In this document: one piece after another, positions 15,710 through 23,805 of the stretch
Numbering within the stretch: the stretch's first letter is position 1
Layout: each line of letters opens with the position of its first letter
The notes under the pieces: model-generated
What the model saw: only the letters and a program-made list of their open reading frames with translations
Databases searched by the model: none
What the model was told of the DNA's origin: nothing
Origin: CAZDXB01 sp964509335
GTDB lineage: Bacteria > Bacteroidota > Ignavibacteria > Kapaibacteriales > UBA2268
Direction: 5' to 3'
Length of the DNA stretch: 34,953 nucleotides
NCBI GenBank assembly: GCA_964509335.1
Contig: CAZDXB010000028.1
Coordinates: forward strand, 1 to 34,953
Program-made: the position numbers and the translations under genes

Positions 15710-17011
15710 ATGCTGAAAAGATACTTCGAATTTGAAAAATACGGGGCGAGCTACTCAAAAGAGATAATAGCCGGTCTTACGACGTTCGCTACGATGTCGT
15801 ATATAATAGTAGTGAATCCGGCGATATTAGCGGCGGCTGGCATTCCTAAGGACGCTTCAATGGTCGCCACTATTATATCCGCGGCGTTCGGAACTTTGCT
15901 GATGGGCGTTTACGCTAAAAAACCCTTCGCAATCGCTCCTTATATGGGGCAAAACGCGTTTGTGGCTTACACCGTCGTAGAGATATTGGGCTACTCTTGG
16001 CAAACGGCTTTAGGAGCGATATTTATCGGCGGCGTTTTATTTACTATTCTGACCCTGCTCAAAGTAAGGGCATGGCTCTCGAAGGCTCTGCCGCAATCTT
16101 TAAAAGCGAGCTTCGCCGTCGGCATCGGGCTGTTTATACTATTAGTCGGCTTGGTTGACGCCAACATAGTCGTTATGGGCTCGCCGGAAGCGCCAATTCG
16201 CCTCGGCGAAATTAGCTCGCCGGACGCTTTGTTGGCGTTTTTAGGTTTCTTTATCGTTACAATTTTGATTATAAAAAGAGTCCCCGGAGCGATATTAATC
16301 AGCGTATTATTTATTTCCGCTTTGGCTATGGTTTTGGGCTACGCCGATTATCCAGAAGCTATCGTCGGCGCTCCGCCCAGCCTGTCCTCGACCTTTATGC
16401 AAATAGATTTCGCGAGAACTTTCCAATGGGGGTTCGTCTCCGTTATTCTCGCCGTGTTCATAATAGACTTCGTCGATACAATGGGAACTCTTATCGGTTT
16501 GGGAATCAAAGCCGACTTGCTCGACGAAAAAGGCAATATGCCGGAAATAGAAAAACCTATGCTCGCCGACGCTTTGACAACCGTAGTTGCTTCCTTGCTG
16601 GGAACCACGACGGCGGGGGCTTATATAGAATCGGCGGCTGGAATGGAAGCGGGCGGCAGAACCGGATTTACGGCTATAGTTATCGCCGCCCTATTTCTCT
16701 TGTCCCTGTTTTTCTCGCCGCTCGTCACCGCTATCCCAGCCTTTGCGTTAACGCCCGCTCTCTTGATTGTCGGAATATTTATGATTGAACCTATAAAGAA
16801 AATAGATTTTAAAGACTACACCGAATTCATCCCCGCGGCGGTTACTATCGTTTTGATGAGCTATACATACGACATCGGCATAGGAATAACCGCCGGTTTT
16901 GTGCTGTATCCTTTGCTCAAGCTCGTTTCAGGCAGAGCCAAAGAAGTGCGTTCGGGTATGTGGGTCTTATTCGCGCTGTCGCTTGTTTATTATGTCGTAA
17001 ACCCGGGATAA
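15710..17011 (+). CDS. AzgA-type NCS2 purine (guanine/hypoxanthine/adenine) permease
   Basis: Inner-membrane transporter of 433 residues with a dense series of hydrophobic segments, as expected for the roughly 14-helix NCS2 fold. Family features are the N-terminal EIIAGLTTFATMSYIIVVNP, the PYMGQNAFVAYTVV helix (residues about 78-90; many relatives have GMNA), IDFVDTMGTLIGLGIKADLL, DEKGNMPEIEKPMLADALTT and GTTTAGAYIESAAGMEAGGRTG. The start is the ATG at 15710, which gives the usual M-L-x-R-x-F N-terminus; an in-frame TTG eight codons upstream is unlikely. No strong Shine-Dalgarno precedes it. Purine uptake by proton symport is inferred from the family. It runs convergent with the following methyltransferase gene, with only 10 bp between the stops. 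Confidence 0.92.
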   Translation: MLKRYFEFEKYGASYSKEIIAGLTTFATMSYIIVVNPAILAAAGIPKDASMVATIISAAFGTLLMGVYAKKPFAIAPYMGQNAFVAYTVVEILGYSWQTALGAIFIGGVLFTILTLLKVRAWLSKALPQSLKASFAVGIGLFILLVGLVDANIVVMGSPEAPIRLGEISSPDALLAFLGFFIVTILIIKRVPGAILISVLFISALAMVLGYADYPEAIVGAPPSLSSTFMQIDFARTFQWGFVSVILAVFIIDFVDTMGTLIGLGIKADLLDEKGNMPEIEKPMLADALTTVVASLLGTTTAGAYIESAAGMEAGGRTGFTAIVIAALFLLSLFFSPLVTAIPAFALTPALLIVGIFMIEPIKKIDFKDYTEFIPAAVTIVLMSYTYDIGIGITAGFVLYPLLKLVSGRAKEVRSGMWVLFALSLVYYVVNPG

Positions 17012-17021
17012 CTTTACGCCT

Positions 17022-17633
17022 TTATACAATTACCAATTTCGTATTGCCTTTATTTAAAGTAAGATTTTGCTCCGGCTTTATTTTCAGCTTGTTTAAATAA
17101 AAGTCTATTCCGCCGTCGGCAACGAACGTCCGGAAGTTTTTGTAGTGTTCCGCGCCGGCGATATATTCAACGGCGTAGTTAAACATTCCCATAAAATTCT
17201 TAGTTTGGGGAGCGGCGTAATCGGCAATAATTATTCTATCGGCGACGATTTTCATTTGCTCTATAATGTTTAAACGGAAGCCCCTCGGCATTTCGTGTAA
17301 CGCATAGCTAATGGCGGCGACGTCGTATTTCTCGCCCGCTATATCGGAAAGAGCGCCTCCGTCGCCGTGCAGGAATTCCACGTTTTCGGCTTTGAATTTG
17401 CCTTTTAACTTAAGAGCCGTCTCGATATTCTTTTTCGATAAATCGACGCCCGTTGTCTTCTTGCAGCGCGTAGACATAAAAAACGCGAACCTGCCCGTCG
17501 CGCAGGCGAGGTCGATAACGGAAGAATCCGACGGAATAAACTTCGCCATTATCTCGTATAGCTCGCTTTGGTTCGGCGCTATGACTTTATCGTAAAACCA
17601 ACCGTCGTACCAATGTTTCAGGTTGTCTTTCAT
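17022..17633 (-). CDS. Class I SAM-dependent methyltransferase
   Basis: A 203-residue protein with a Rossmann methyltransferase core. Motif I is V-I-D41-L-A-C-A-T-G-R (about 39-48), the acidic end of strand 2 is TGVDLSKKNIE (about 63-73), and VEFLHGDGGALSD and VAAISYALHEMP give later motifs. It resembles UbiE/COQ5-like or methyltransferase-11 proteins, but nothing fixes the substrate; the C-terminal part has a hydrophobic FNYAVEYIAGAEHYKNF segment. No biosynthetic partner adjoins it: purine permease on one side, DUF58 300 bp upstream on the same strand. Function unknown beyond methyl transfer. Confidence 0.82.
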   Translation of the reverse strand: MKDNLKHWYDGWFYDKVIAPNQSELYEIMAKFIPSDSSVIDLACATGRFAFFMSTRCKKTTGVDLSKKNIETALKLKGKFKAENVEFLHGDGGALSDIAGEKYDVAAISYALHEMPRGFRLNIIEQMKIVADRIIIADYAAPQTKNFMGMFNYAVEYIAGAEHYKNFRTFVADGGIDFYLNKLKIKPEQNLTLNKGNTKLVIV

Positions 17634-17936
17634 CTCTATTTCAAACTGTCATTCTCGTATTCGTTAAAAAAACTTTCGCGTCAAATAAATAGGCGATTAG
17701 GAAGAAATTTTATTTGAGCTACGTATAAACCTAAAAAATACAATTCTCCGCCCTAAAGGACGGAGATAGTGATTACCTCCCCTCCGACCGAAACTCCGAT
17801 TTCGGGCGGAATAACACGCGCGAGAAACGTTCTATCTCCTTCTCAAATTAGAATTTGGGAAGCGAGGAGTGTGATTTGCTCTATATCCTCGCCAAATCGG
17901 ATTTGGGCGGGGAGGACGAGACATACCATAAAATTG
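17634..17936. other. Intergenic region with degenerate palindromes
   Basis: A 303-bp space between the methyltransferase and DUF58 genes. It holds an inverted repeat at 17745-17766 (TCTCCGCC / GGACGGAGA, one mismatch), CCGAAA/TTTCGG at 17788-17805, a decayed relative of the CCCAAATT/AATTTGGG palindrome at about 17835-17869, and an inverted repeat at 17886-17916 built on CCAAATC/GATTTGG. No gene is supported. Confidence 0.65.
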
Positions 17937-18812
17937 TTACCGCCTACTACCGCGTCTCTTGAAGAAGTTCATTAAGGGCTTAACATAGGATTCGTCGGCT
18001 CGTAAGCTTATTAAATCTATGCTGTTGCGGGCTAAGCTCTCTTCCAAAGCTTTTTGTTTTTTCGCTCGCCATTCGGAATATTCGCTCCTGACTTTCTTGC
18101 TCGATGTGTCCGCCCAGAAAACCTCGCCCGTCTCCGAATCTACGGCTTTAATTAAACCGACGTTCGGCAAATCGAACTCTCTCGGGTCGTATATCTGCGC
18201 GGCTACTACGTCGTGCCGAGAGCTAGCGACTTTAAGCGATTCCTCGTAATTCTCGCTCAGAAAATCGGATATAATAAAAGCGATGCTGCGCTTTTTGACT
18301 ACGTTGCTGAAAAATCTAACGGCTTCGCCGATATTTGTGCCTTTCGTTGAAGGCTCGAAATCGATTAACTCTCTGATAATTCTTAATATGTGCTTCTTGC
18401 CTTTTTGCGGGGGGATATATTTTTCCACTTTATCGGCGAAAAAAACGACGCCGATTTTATCGTTATTTTGTATAGCGGAAAACGCCAAAACGGCGCTTAA
18501 TTCCGTTATTAACTCGCTCTTGAATTTATCTCTCGTGCCGAAGCTCTCCGAGCCGCTCATATCCACTAAAAGCATTACTGTAAGCTCTCTCTCCTCTTCG
18601 AATACTTTCACGTAAGGATGATTGAGCCTCGCCGTTACGTTCCAGTCTATCGTTCTGATTTCGTCGCCGTATTGGTATTCGCGAACTTCGCTAAAGGCTA
18701 TGCCGCGCCCTTTAAACGCGCTGTGATACTGCCCGGAAAAGAGCTGTTTCGATAGACCGCGCGTCGTTATTTCTATCTTCCTGACCTTTTTAATTAATTC
18801 TGCGGCGTCCAT
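17937..18812 (-). CDS. DUF58 (VWA-like) protein paired with MoxR
   Basis: A 291-residue protein of the DUF58 family. It has the family signature around D-E-I-R-T-I-D-W-N-V-T-A-R (about 50-62) and a VWA-type metal site D84-M-S86-G-S88, followed by the IGVVFFADKVEKYIPP and RSIAFIISDF strands of the fold. There is no signal peptide or membrane helix, so it is predicted cytoplasmic. DUF58 genes typically follow moxR-type ATPase genes and the pair is thought to remodel or insert cofactors into target complexes. Here moxR lies 15 bp upstream on the same strand, so they form an operon. The VWA membrane proteins (BatA/BatB type) that often follow in Bacteroidota are absent; the next gene is a methyltransferase 300 bp away. 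The target is unknown. Confidence 0.9.
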   Translation of the reverse strand: MDAAELIKKVRKIEITTRGLSKQLFSGQYHSAFKGRGIAFSEVREYQYGDEIRTIDWNVTARLNHPYVKVFEEERELTVMLLVDMSGSESFGTRDKFKSELITELSAVLAFSAIQNNDKIGVVFFADKVEKYIPPQKGKKHILRIIRELIDFEPSTKGTNIGEAVRFFSNVVKKRSIAFIISDFLSENYEESLKVASSRHDVVAAQIYDPREFDLPNVGLIKAVDSETGEVFWADTSSKKVRSEYSEWRAKKQKALEESLARNSIDLISLRADESYVKPLMNFFKRRGSRR

Positions 18813-18827
18813 AATATCTCGATTATT

Positions 18828-19814
18828 TTACGGAACTTCTACGACATTTAAAACTTCGTTGATTATATCGTCGGAGGAAAGATTCTCCGCTTCGGCTTCG
18901 TAAGTTAAGCCCAATCTATGCCTCAACACGTCTTTGGTTATGGCTCTCACGTCTTCGGGAATCACGTAGCCCCGGCGTTTGATAAAAGCGTATGCCTTGG
19001 AAGCCATAGCTATATTAATAGAACCGCGAGGCGACGCGCCGTAGGAAATCATCTGCTCTAATTTGTCGAGCTTATATTCTTTAGGGAATCTCGTAGCGAA
19101 AATAATATCGAGAATGTATCGCTCGATTTTCTCGTCCATATATACTTCCTTGACCAGCTTCCTCGCGTTCAAAATCGCGTCGGGCTGGATAACTTTGTCT
19201 GCTTTCGGGAATTCCCGAGCCAAATTCTCGCGCATAATTTTGCGTTCTTCTTCTCTATCGGGATACGTTATCACGACTTTCAGCATAAACCTATCAACTT
19301 GCGCTTCAGGCAAGGGATATGTGCCTTCCTGCTCTATCGGGTTTTGAGTCGCCATTACCAAGAACGGCTCCTCTAGAGGATAGGGTCTGTCGCCTATAGT
19401 TACCTGCCGCTCCTGCATCGCCTCGAGCAAAGCGCTCTGAACTTTCGCCGGCGCTCTGTTTATCTCGTCGGCTAATATAAAATTAGCGAATATCGGTCCT
19501 TTCCTTACCGTGAACTCCTCGTTCTTTTGATTATAAACCAACGTGCCGGTAACGTCGGCTGGCAATAAATCGGGGGTGAACTGGATTCTGTTGTATTTCG
19601 CGTTAATTGCCGAAGAAAGAGTGCTGATAGCGAGAGTTTTCGCGAGTCCCGGAACTCCTTCCAACAAAAGATGTCCGTTGGAAAGTACCGCTATTAGCAT
19701 TCTCTCGACCATTTCTTTCTGACCCACTATCACCTTGCCGACTTCCGTCAACACCGTGTCGGCAAACGCGCTTTCTTTCTGCACTCGTTCGTTAAGTTCC
19801 TTTATATCGGTCAT
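18828..19814 (-). CDS. MoxR-family AAA+ ATPase
   Basis: A 328-residue cytoplasmic AAA+ ATPase of the MoxR group. The Walker A is G53-V-P-G-L-A-K-T60, in the MoxR form with PGLAKT, and the Walker B region is FILADEINRAP (about 112-122). Next come ALLEAMQERQVTIG, the sensor-1 region VMATQNPIEQEGTYPLPEAQVDRF, and the C-terminal lid with YGASPRGSINIAMASKAYA. These ATPases act as chaperones with VWA-containing partners, and the DUF58 gene follows at 15 bp. ATG start at 19814, with a TTGTTT-17-TATTAT promoter-like site upstream. Divergent from the CoA-disulfide reductase gene. Confidence 0.94.
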   Translation of the reverse strand: MTDIKELNERVQKESAFADTVLTEVGKVIVGQKEMVERMLIAVLSNGHLLLEGVPGLAKTLAISTLSSAINAKYNRIQFTPDLLPADVTGTLVYNQKNEEFTVRKGPIFANFILADEINRAPAKVQSALLEAMQERQVTIGDRPYPLEEPFLVMATQNPIEQEGTYPLPEAQVDRFMLKVVITYPDREEERKIMRENLAREFPKADKVIQPDAILNARKLVKEVYMDEKIERYILDIIFATRFPKEYKLDKLEQMISYGASPRGSINIAMASKAYAFIKRRGYVIPEDVRAITKDVLRHRLGLTYEAEAENLSSDDIINEVLNVVEVP

Positions 19815-19845
19815 TTACCGCTCCGTTAATTGTTTTGATACATCA

Positions 19846-19874
19846 ATAATACGACCAAGACTTTGTAAAAACAA
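19846..19874 (-). promoter_or_regulatory. Putative promoter of moxR-DUF58
   Basis: Minus-strand TTGTTT (19869-19874), 17-bp spacer, then TATTAT (19846-19851), about 30 bp upstream of the moxR ATG. By-eye match only. Confidence 0.4.
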
Positions 19875-19936
19875 TACTAATATAACGAATTCTATCGTTT
19901 TTAATTTTTAAAAAAATTTCTAATTGTTGGTTCGTT

Positions 19937-19968
19937 TTTGGACTTTATAAACTTTTATTATAACTTGA
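19937..19968 (+). promoter_or_regulatory. Putative Bacteroidota-type promoter of the CoA-disulfide reductase gene
   Basis: TTTG (19937-19940), 20-bp spacer, then TAACTTGA (19961-19968), close to but not exactly TAnnTTTG. The ATG lies 30 bp downstream with GAAGAAG as a purine-rich ribosome site. Confidence 0.35.
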
Positions 19969-19998
19969 TTTTTTTGTTAAATAAACCAAAGAAGAAGT

Positions 19999-21681
19999 AT
20001 GAGCGAAAAAGTAGTAATAATCGGCGGAATGGCGGCGGGCTGCAAAGCCGCGGCAAGATTAAAGAGACTCGAACCCAATTATAAAGTAGTCATAATAGAA
20101 AAACTACCGATTCTTTCTTTCGGAGCTTGCGGTATGCCGTTTTACGCTTCCGGCGATATAGACGATTTTAAAGAACTGGCGAGCGCGCCGTGGGGAACGC
20201 TCAGAGACGCCGATTTTTTCGAAAAAACAAAAGGAATAAAAGTATTTACCGAAACCGAGGCGAAAAAAATAAATCACGATAGCAAGAAAGTTTACTGTAA
20301 AAGTTTGAATTCCGGTAAGGAATTTTCGATTGATTACGACTATTTAATCATAGCCTCCGGTTCGGAAGCTTTAAAGCCGCCCTTCCCCGCCGAACCGCGA
20401 GAAAAAATCTCTAGTTTTAAAAATCCTTACGACGCGAAAAATTTTAGGGAAAAAGCGCAAACCGGTCGTATTGGGAAAGTAGCGATAATTGGCGGCGGTT
20501 CTATAGGTTGCGAACTCGCCGAATCTATGACGGCTTTATGGGGCATAGAAACTCATTTGATAGAGCTAACCGATAGGCTTCTGCCGACTAATTTCGACAA
20601 AGAAATGTCTGAGATATTAGTTAGAAGGCTGCAAAAAAACGACGTTAAAATTCACTTAAACGCCAAAGTAAAAAAAGTATCCGCTAACAAAGAGAATAAT
20701 CCGACTGTAATTATCGAAGGCAAAGAGGAAATTGAAGTCGATTACGTTTTTGTTTGCGCCGGAATTAAGCCGAACGTCGAGTTGGCTGAATCAATAGGTT
20801 GCGAAATAGGCGATTTATGCGGCATAATAGTAGATGAAAATATGAGAACGTCAATTCCTAACGTTTGGGCGGCGGGCGATTGCGTAGAAACCCGCGATTT
20901 AATAACCGAAAGACAAGGATACTTCCCTCTAGGGTCTTTAGCCAATCGACAAGGGAAAGTCGCCGCCGATTCAATCGCCGGTATAAACAATAAATTCAGC
21001 GGGGCGCTCGGCGCCGTCTCCTTGAAAATTTTTGGATTAAATTGTTCGGTTGTCGGATTAAACGAATCGTCGATAAAAAGAGAAAATATAGATTATGACT
21101 GCGTTTGGGGAACTTGGTATGATAGGCCTCACTATATGCCGGGGAGCAAAACTTTATTCGGCAAAATGATTTACGATAAAAAGGATTTGCGTTTGCTCGG
21201 TTTTCAACTATTCGGCGAAGGCGAAGCCACAAGATATATCGACGCGTTTTCCGTTTACGCGTCCGACCGCAAAACCGCGACGGACCTCTTAAATTTCGAA
21301 CACGCATACTGTCCTCCGCACTCCTCGCCTATGAACCCCTTAAACTTTTTGGGTTCTATGGCTATCGCTCAAAAAAACGATAATACAAAGCCCCAAAATC
21401 CAAAATTCTTAGACGATTTTGAAGGGCAAATTCTCGATATCAGAGAGAATGTCGAAAAAGAACAACTGCCTTTGAAAAAAGAAAATCACTCGGTAACGCT
21501 CGATAAATTCAGGGATTACGTTGAGAAGCTCGACAAAAACAAGCCCGTTTTAGTTGTTTGTCAAAAAGGCGTAAGAGCTTACGAAGCGACAAGATTTTTA
21601 AAAAAGCGCGGCTTTAAGGACGTTTCTTATTTAGGGGGTGGAATCCAACTGTATGAAATAATTTTCGATAAAGGCGAATAA
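19999..21681 (+). CDS. CoA-disulfide reductase-rhodanese fusion (FAD/NAD(P)H persulfide reductase type)
   Basis: A 560-residue flavoprotein. The N-terminal FAD-binding fold opens VVIIGGMAAGCKAAARL, with the redox cysteine at C44 in SFGACGMPFY, the single active-site cysteine of the CoA-disulfide reductase group. The NAD(P)H-binding Rossmann motif VAIIGGGSIGCE begins near 161, the second FAD motif is IPNVWAAGDCVE (about 288), and the dimer region has YCPPHSSPMNPLN. The last 80 or so residues are a rhodanese domain with active cysteine C521 in VVCQKGVRAYEA. Fusions of this size (CoADR-RHD) reduce CoA disulfides, CoA persulfide or polysulfide. Which one here is uncertain; roles in low-molecular-weight thiol redox or sulfur metabolism are inference. 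Single gene, divergent from moxR; the protease gene follows 78 bp later. Confidence 0.92.
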   Translation: MSEKVVIIGGMAAGCKAAARLKRLEPNYKVVIIEKLPILSFGACGMPFYASGDIDDFKELASAPWGTLRDADFFEKTKGIKVFTETEAKKINHDSKKVYCKSLNSGKEFSIDYDYLIIASGSEALKPPFPAEPREKISSFKNPYDAKNFREKAQTGRIGKVAIIGGGSIGCELAESMTALWGIETHLIELTDRLLPTNFDKEMSEILVRRLQKNDVKIHLNAKVKKVSANKENNPTVIIEGKEEIEVDYVFVCAGIKPNVELAESIGCEIGDLCGIIVDENMRTSIPNVWAAGDCVETRDLITERQGYFPLGSLANRQGKVAADSIAGINNKFSGALGAVSLKIFGLNCSVVGLNESSIKRENIDYDCVWGTWYDRPHYMPGSKTLFGKMIYDKKDLRLLGFQLFGEGEATRYIDAFSVYASDRKTATDLLNFEHAYCPPHSSPMNPLNFLGSMAIAQKNDNTKPQNPKFLDDFEGQILDIRENVEKEQLPLKKENHSVTLDKFRDYVEKLDKNKPVLVVCQKGVRAYEATRFLKKRGFKDVSYLGGGIQLYEIIFDKGE

Positions 21682-21759
21682 AATGCAATAAAATCGAAAC
21701 TTATATGTTAAAAACAAGTAATAACAATTAAGGATTAATAAGAAAAACAAGAGAGTATT

Positions 21760-23382
21760 ATGCATAAAAAAACAACGCTTATAGTCTTATTCGCTTTACT
21801 GATTCCGCTGTTTTTTACGGCTTCAAAGGGGCAGTCTAAATCCGAGCAAGACTTAAACGCCCTAATGGAAAAATACTACACGGTATTAAAAACGGCGAAG
21901 GAAAACTACGTAGAAGAAATCGAAGCCGACAAATTAGTAACCGAGGCGGTCAAAGCGACTTTAAAAGAATTAGACCCGCATTCGGTTTATCTGCCGCCAA
22001 AGAAGTTAAAATCAGAAGACGAGAAATTTCGCGGCAACTTCGACGGAATAGGCATCAGGTTTTCGGTAATAGAAGACACAATAACTGTGGTTTCGCCGAT
22101 AGCGGGCGGTCCTAGCGAACGTTTGGGCATACAAGCCGGCGATAAAATCGTAAAAATCGAAGGCGACGACGCCGTAGGATTAAGCAACGACAGCATTCAA
22201 AGCCGCTTGCGCGGACCTAAAGGAACGGAAGTGGACGTTGACATTAAAAGAGCTTTCGAAGACGAACTATTGCATTTTGAAATCATACGCGATAAAATCC
22301 CCTTGTATAGCGTGGACGCCTCCTTCATTATTAACGGCTCGGATGTCGGATACGTATCGATAAATAGATTTATGCGAACGACTCACAGAGAGTTGCTCGA
22401 TTCGCTCAAAAAGCTCGACAAGAAAGGAATGGAAAAATTAATCCTCGATTTAAGAGGCAATCCGGGCGGCTATTTAAAACAAGCGTTTCTGGTAGCCGAC
22501 GAATTTATCCCGCCCGGACACAAAATAGTTTATACAAAAGGAAGAAAAGAAGATTTTAACGAGAACTATTACTCCAGACCAAACGGCAAATACGAAGATA
22601 TACCGATTGTCGTATTAATAGACGCCGGCTCAGCTTCCGCCAGCGAAATTGTTTCCGGCGCTATTCAAGATTTAGACAGAGGGTTAATTGTCGGCGTTAC
22701 TTCTTACGGAAAAGGTTTGGTGCAAAGACAATACCGCTTGCGCGATAAATCCGGCTTCAGAATCACAATAGCTAAATATTACACTCCTTCGGGCAGGTGC
22801 ATCCAAAGACCTTACGAAGACGAAGAAAAATATAGAGCGTTGTCCGGCAGATTGAATCTGGAGGAAGGCAAAAACATCAACCATCAACTCGAAGAAATGG
22901 AAATAGAAGAAAATTCAGATTCTTTGCCGCCGATATATAAAACCCGAACCGGTAGAAAAGTCATCGGCGGAGGCGGAATTACGCCGGACTATATCGTTAA
23001 ATACGACACCTTGACAAAACTAAGCAGAAATATTAGAGCGAAGAATTTAATCTTCATATTCACCCAAAATTACCTTGACGCGCATAAATTGGAATTCGAA
23101 GAGAAATATAAAAACAACTTCAAGGAATTCTTAACCGACTTTGAATTCGACGTGGAAAATATGGAAGGGCTAAAAGTATTAGCCGAATCAAAAGAAATCG
23201 AGTGGAACGAAGAACAATATGAAACCGACGCGGAGTATCTAAAAACGATTCTAAAGTCAAGCATAGCTCGCTCGGTTTGGGGCAATAACGAATCGAAGCA
23301 AGCCATTCTGCCCATAAACGAACAAGCGACTACTGCGCTCGATTTATTCCCCGAAGCAAAGAAAATGGTAGTTTTAGATTAA
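21760..23382 (+). CDS. S41 family carboxy-terminal processing peptidase (CtpA-like)
   Basis: A 540-residue exported serine protease. The N-terminus is a hydrophobic signal (MHKKTTLIVLFALLIPLFFT). A helical region with LKELDPHSVYLPP precedes the PDZ domain (about 85-180, with GIGIRFSVIEDTITVV and GDKIVKIEGDDA). The S41 core holds a Ser-Lys dyad, S293 in GSASASE and K318 in SYGKGLVQ, with the 25-residue spacing known from Tsp; LDLRGNPGGYL is the conserved strand. A C-terminal extension of about 160 charged residues, beyond the usual core, follows GGGITPDYIV; such tails are common in Bacteroidota S41 proteases. Likely periplasmic, trimming or degrading proteins from their C-termini. ATG at 21760, preceded by GAGAG. 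Confidence 0.92.
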   Translation: MHKKTTLIVLFALLIPLFFTASKGQSKSEQDLNALMEKYYTVLKTAKENYVEEIEADKLVTEAVKATLKELDPHSVYLPPKKLKSEDEKFRGNFDGIGIRFSVIEDTITVVSPIAGGPSERLGIQAGDKIVKIEGDDAVGLSNDSIQSRLRGPKGTEVDVDIKRAFEDELLHFEIIRDKIPLYSVDASFIINGSDVGYVSINRFMRTTHRELLDSLKKLDKKGMEKLILDLRGNPGGYLKQAFLVADEFIPPGHKIVYTKGRKEDFNENYYSRPNGKYEDIPIVVLIDAGSASASEIVSGAIQDLDRGLIVGVTSYGKGLVQRQYRLRDKSGFRITIAKYYTPSGRCIQRPYEDEEKYRALSGRLNLEEGKNINHQLEEMEIEENSDSLPPIYKTRTGRKVIGGGGITPDYIVKYDTLTKLSRNIRAKNLIFIFTQNYLDAHKLEFEEKYKNNFKEFLTDFEFDVENMEGLKVLAESKEIEWNEEQYETDAEYLKTILKSSIARSVWGNNESKQAILPINEQATTALDLFPEAKKMVVLD

Positions 23383-23522
23383 AAGCCAAATAATAACTTG
23401 AAAAAAATAAAAATGCGGCGGCGTCTCAAAAATCAATGAATTCCACTATAGGAAAGAAGACTGCCTAAAAACTCAAATATTCCATCGCGTTACGCTGATT
23501 TACCTTGGAGGCACACGGGCTT

Positions 23523-23727
23523 GGGACTGTCTAAGAAGATTATATTAATATCGCTTTTCTTATAATTAGAGCGTCAAAAATCTTCATCTCTGGATTCCAG
23601 CTTGTGCTGGGATGACCTTTATGCGTCATTCCCAACTTGATTGGGAATCCAGAGAAGACGATTATCTTGGATTCTTATCATTTAGATATTGCAATATTAT
23701 CAATGCAATCGAGTTTTTGAGACAGCC
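23523..23727. mobile_element. Possible 205-bp miniature element (MITE-like)
   Basis: The left end GGGACTGTCTAAGAA and the right end (read inverted) GGCTGTCTCAAAAA share CTGTCT and a purine-rich continuation, giving imperfect terminal inverted repeats around the 69-bp palindrome. No coding capacity. The match is short and I cannot identify target duplications. Confidence 0.35.
23587..23655. repeat. 69-bp multi-armed palindrome
   Basis: The outer arms TCTCTGGATTCC (23587-23598) and GGAATCCAGAGA (23644-23655) are perfect complements. Inside, CCAG/CTGG and CCCAA/TTGGG form side hairpins, and GATGAC pairs with GTCAT(T). The fold resembles a cruciform or clover shape. Similar GGATTCC-CTGGGATGAC type sequences are familiar as dispersed repeats in diverse bacteria. 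Confidence 0.7.
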
Positions 23728-23805
23728 ACGTTGTAATGAGACGATTTTTCCCCGACGTAATATTGCGTTATGAAACAGCCCCGAATTTATTTTTTTCGAG
23801 AAGCT

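Larger units (their letters stand above)
23383..23805. other. Intergenic region with possible mobile-element remnants
   Basis: A 423-bp space between the convergent S41 protease and phosphohexomutase genes. It holds GTCTCAAAAA at 23423-23432, GGGACTGTCTAAGAAG from 23523, an elaborate palindrome at 23587-23655, GAGTTTTTGAGACAGCC at 23711-23727 and GTTATGAAACAGCCCC near 23767-23782. These resemble terminal inverted repeats of insertion sequences (GGCTGTCTCA, GGGGCTGTTTCATAAC in the other orientation). No transposase or other gene is present. Confidence 0.6.

Noticed and set aside
16426..16788. 120-codon open frame on the plus strand
   Set aside because: Lies entirely inside the purine permease gene in another frame; Arg-rich composition typical of a shadow frame.
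18283..18615. 110-codon open frame opposite DUF58
   Set aside because: Antisense shadow of a well supported gene, without a ribosome site or family features.
17937..19814. MoxR-VWA defence or gas-vesicle type system
   Set aside because: The pair matches the common housekeeping MoxR-DUF58 arrangement and lacks other system genes.
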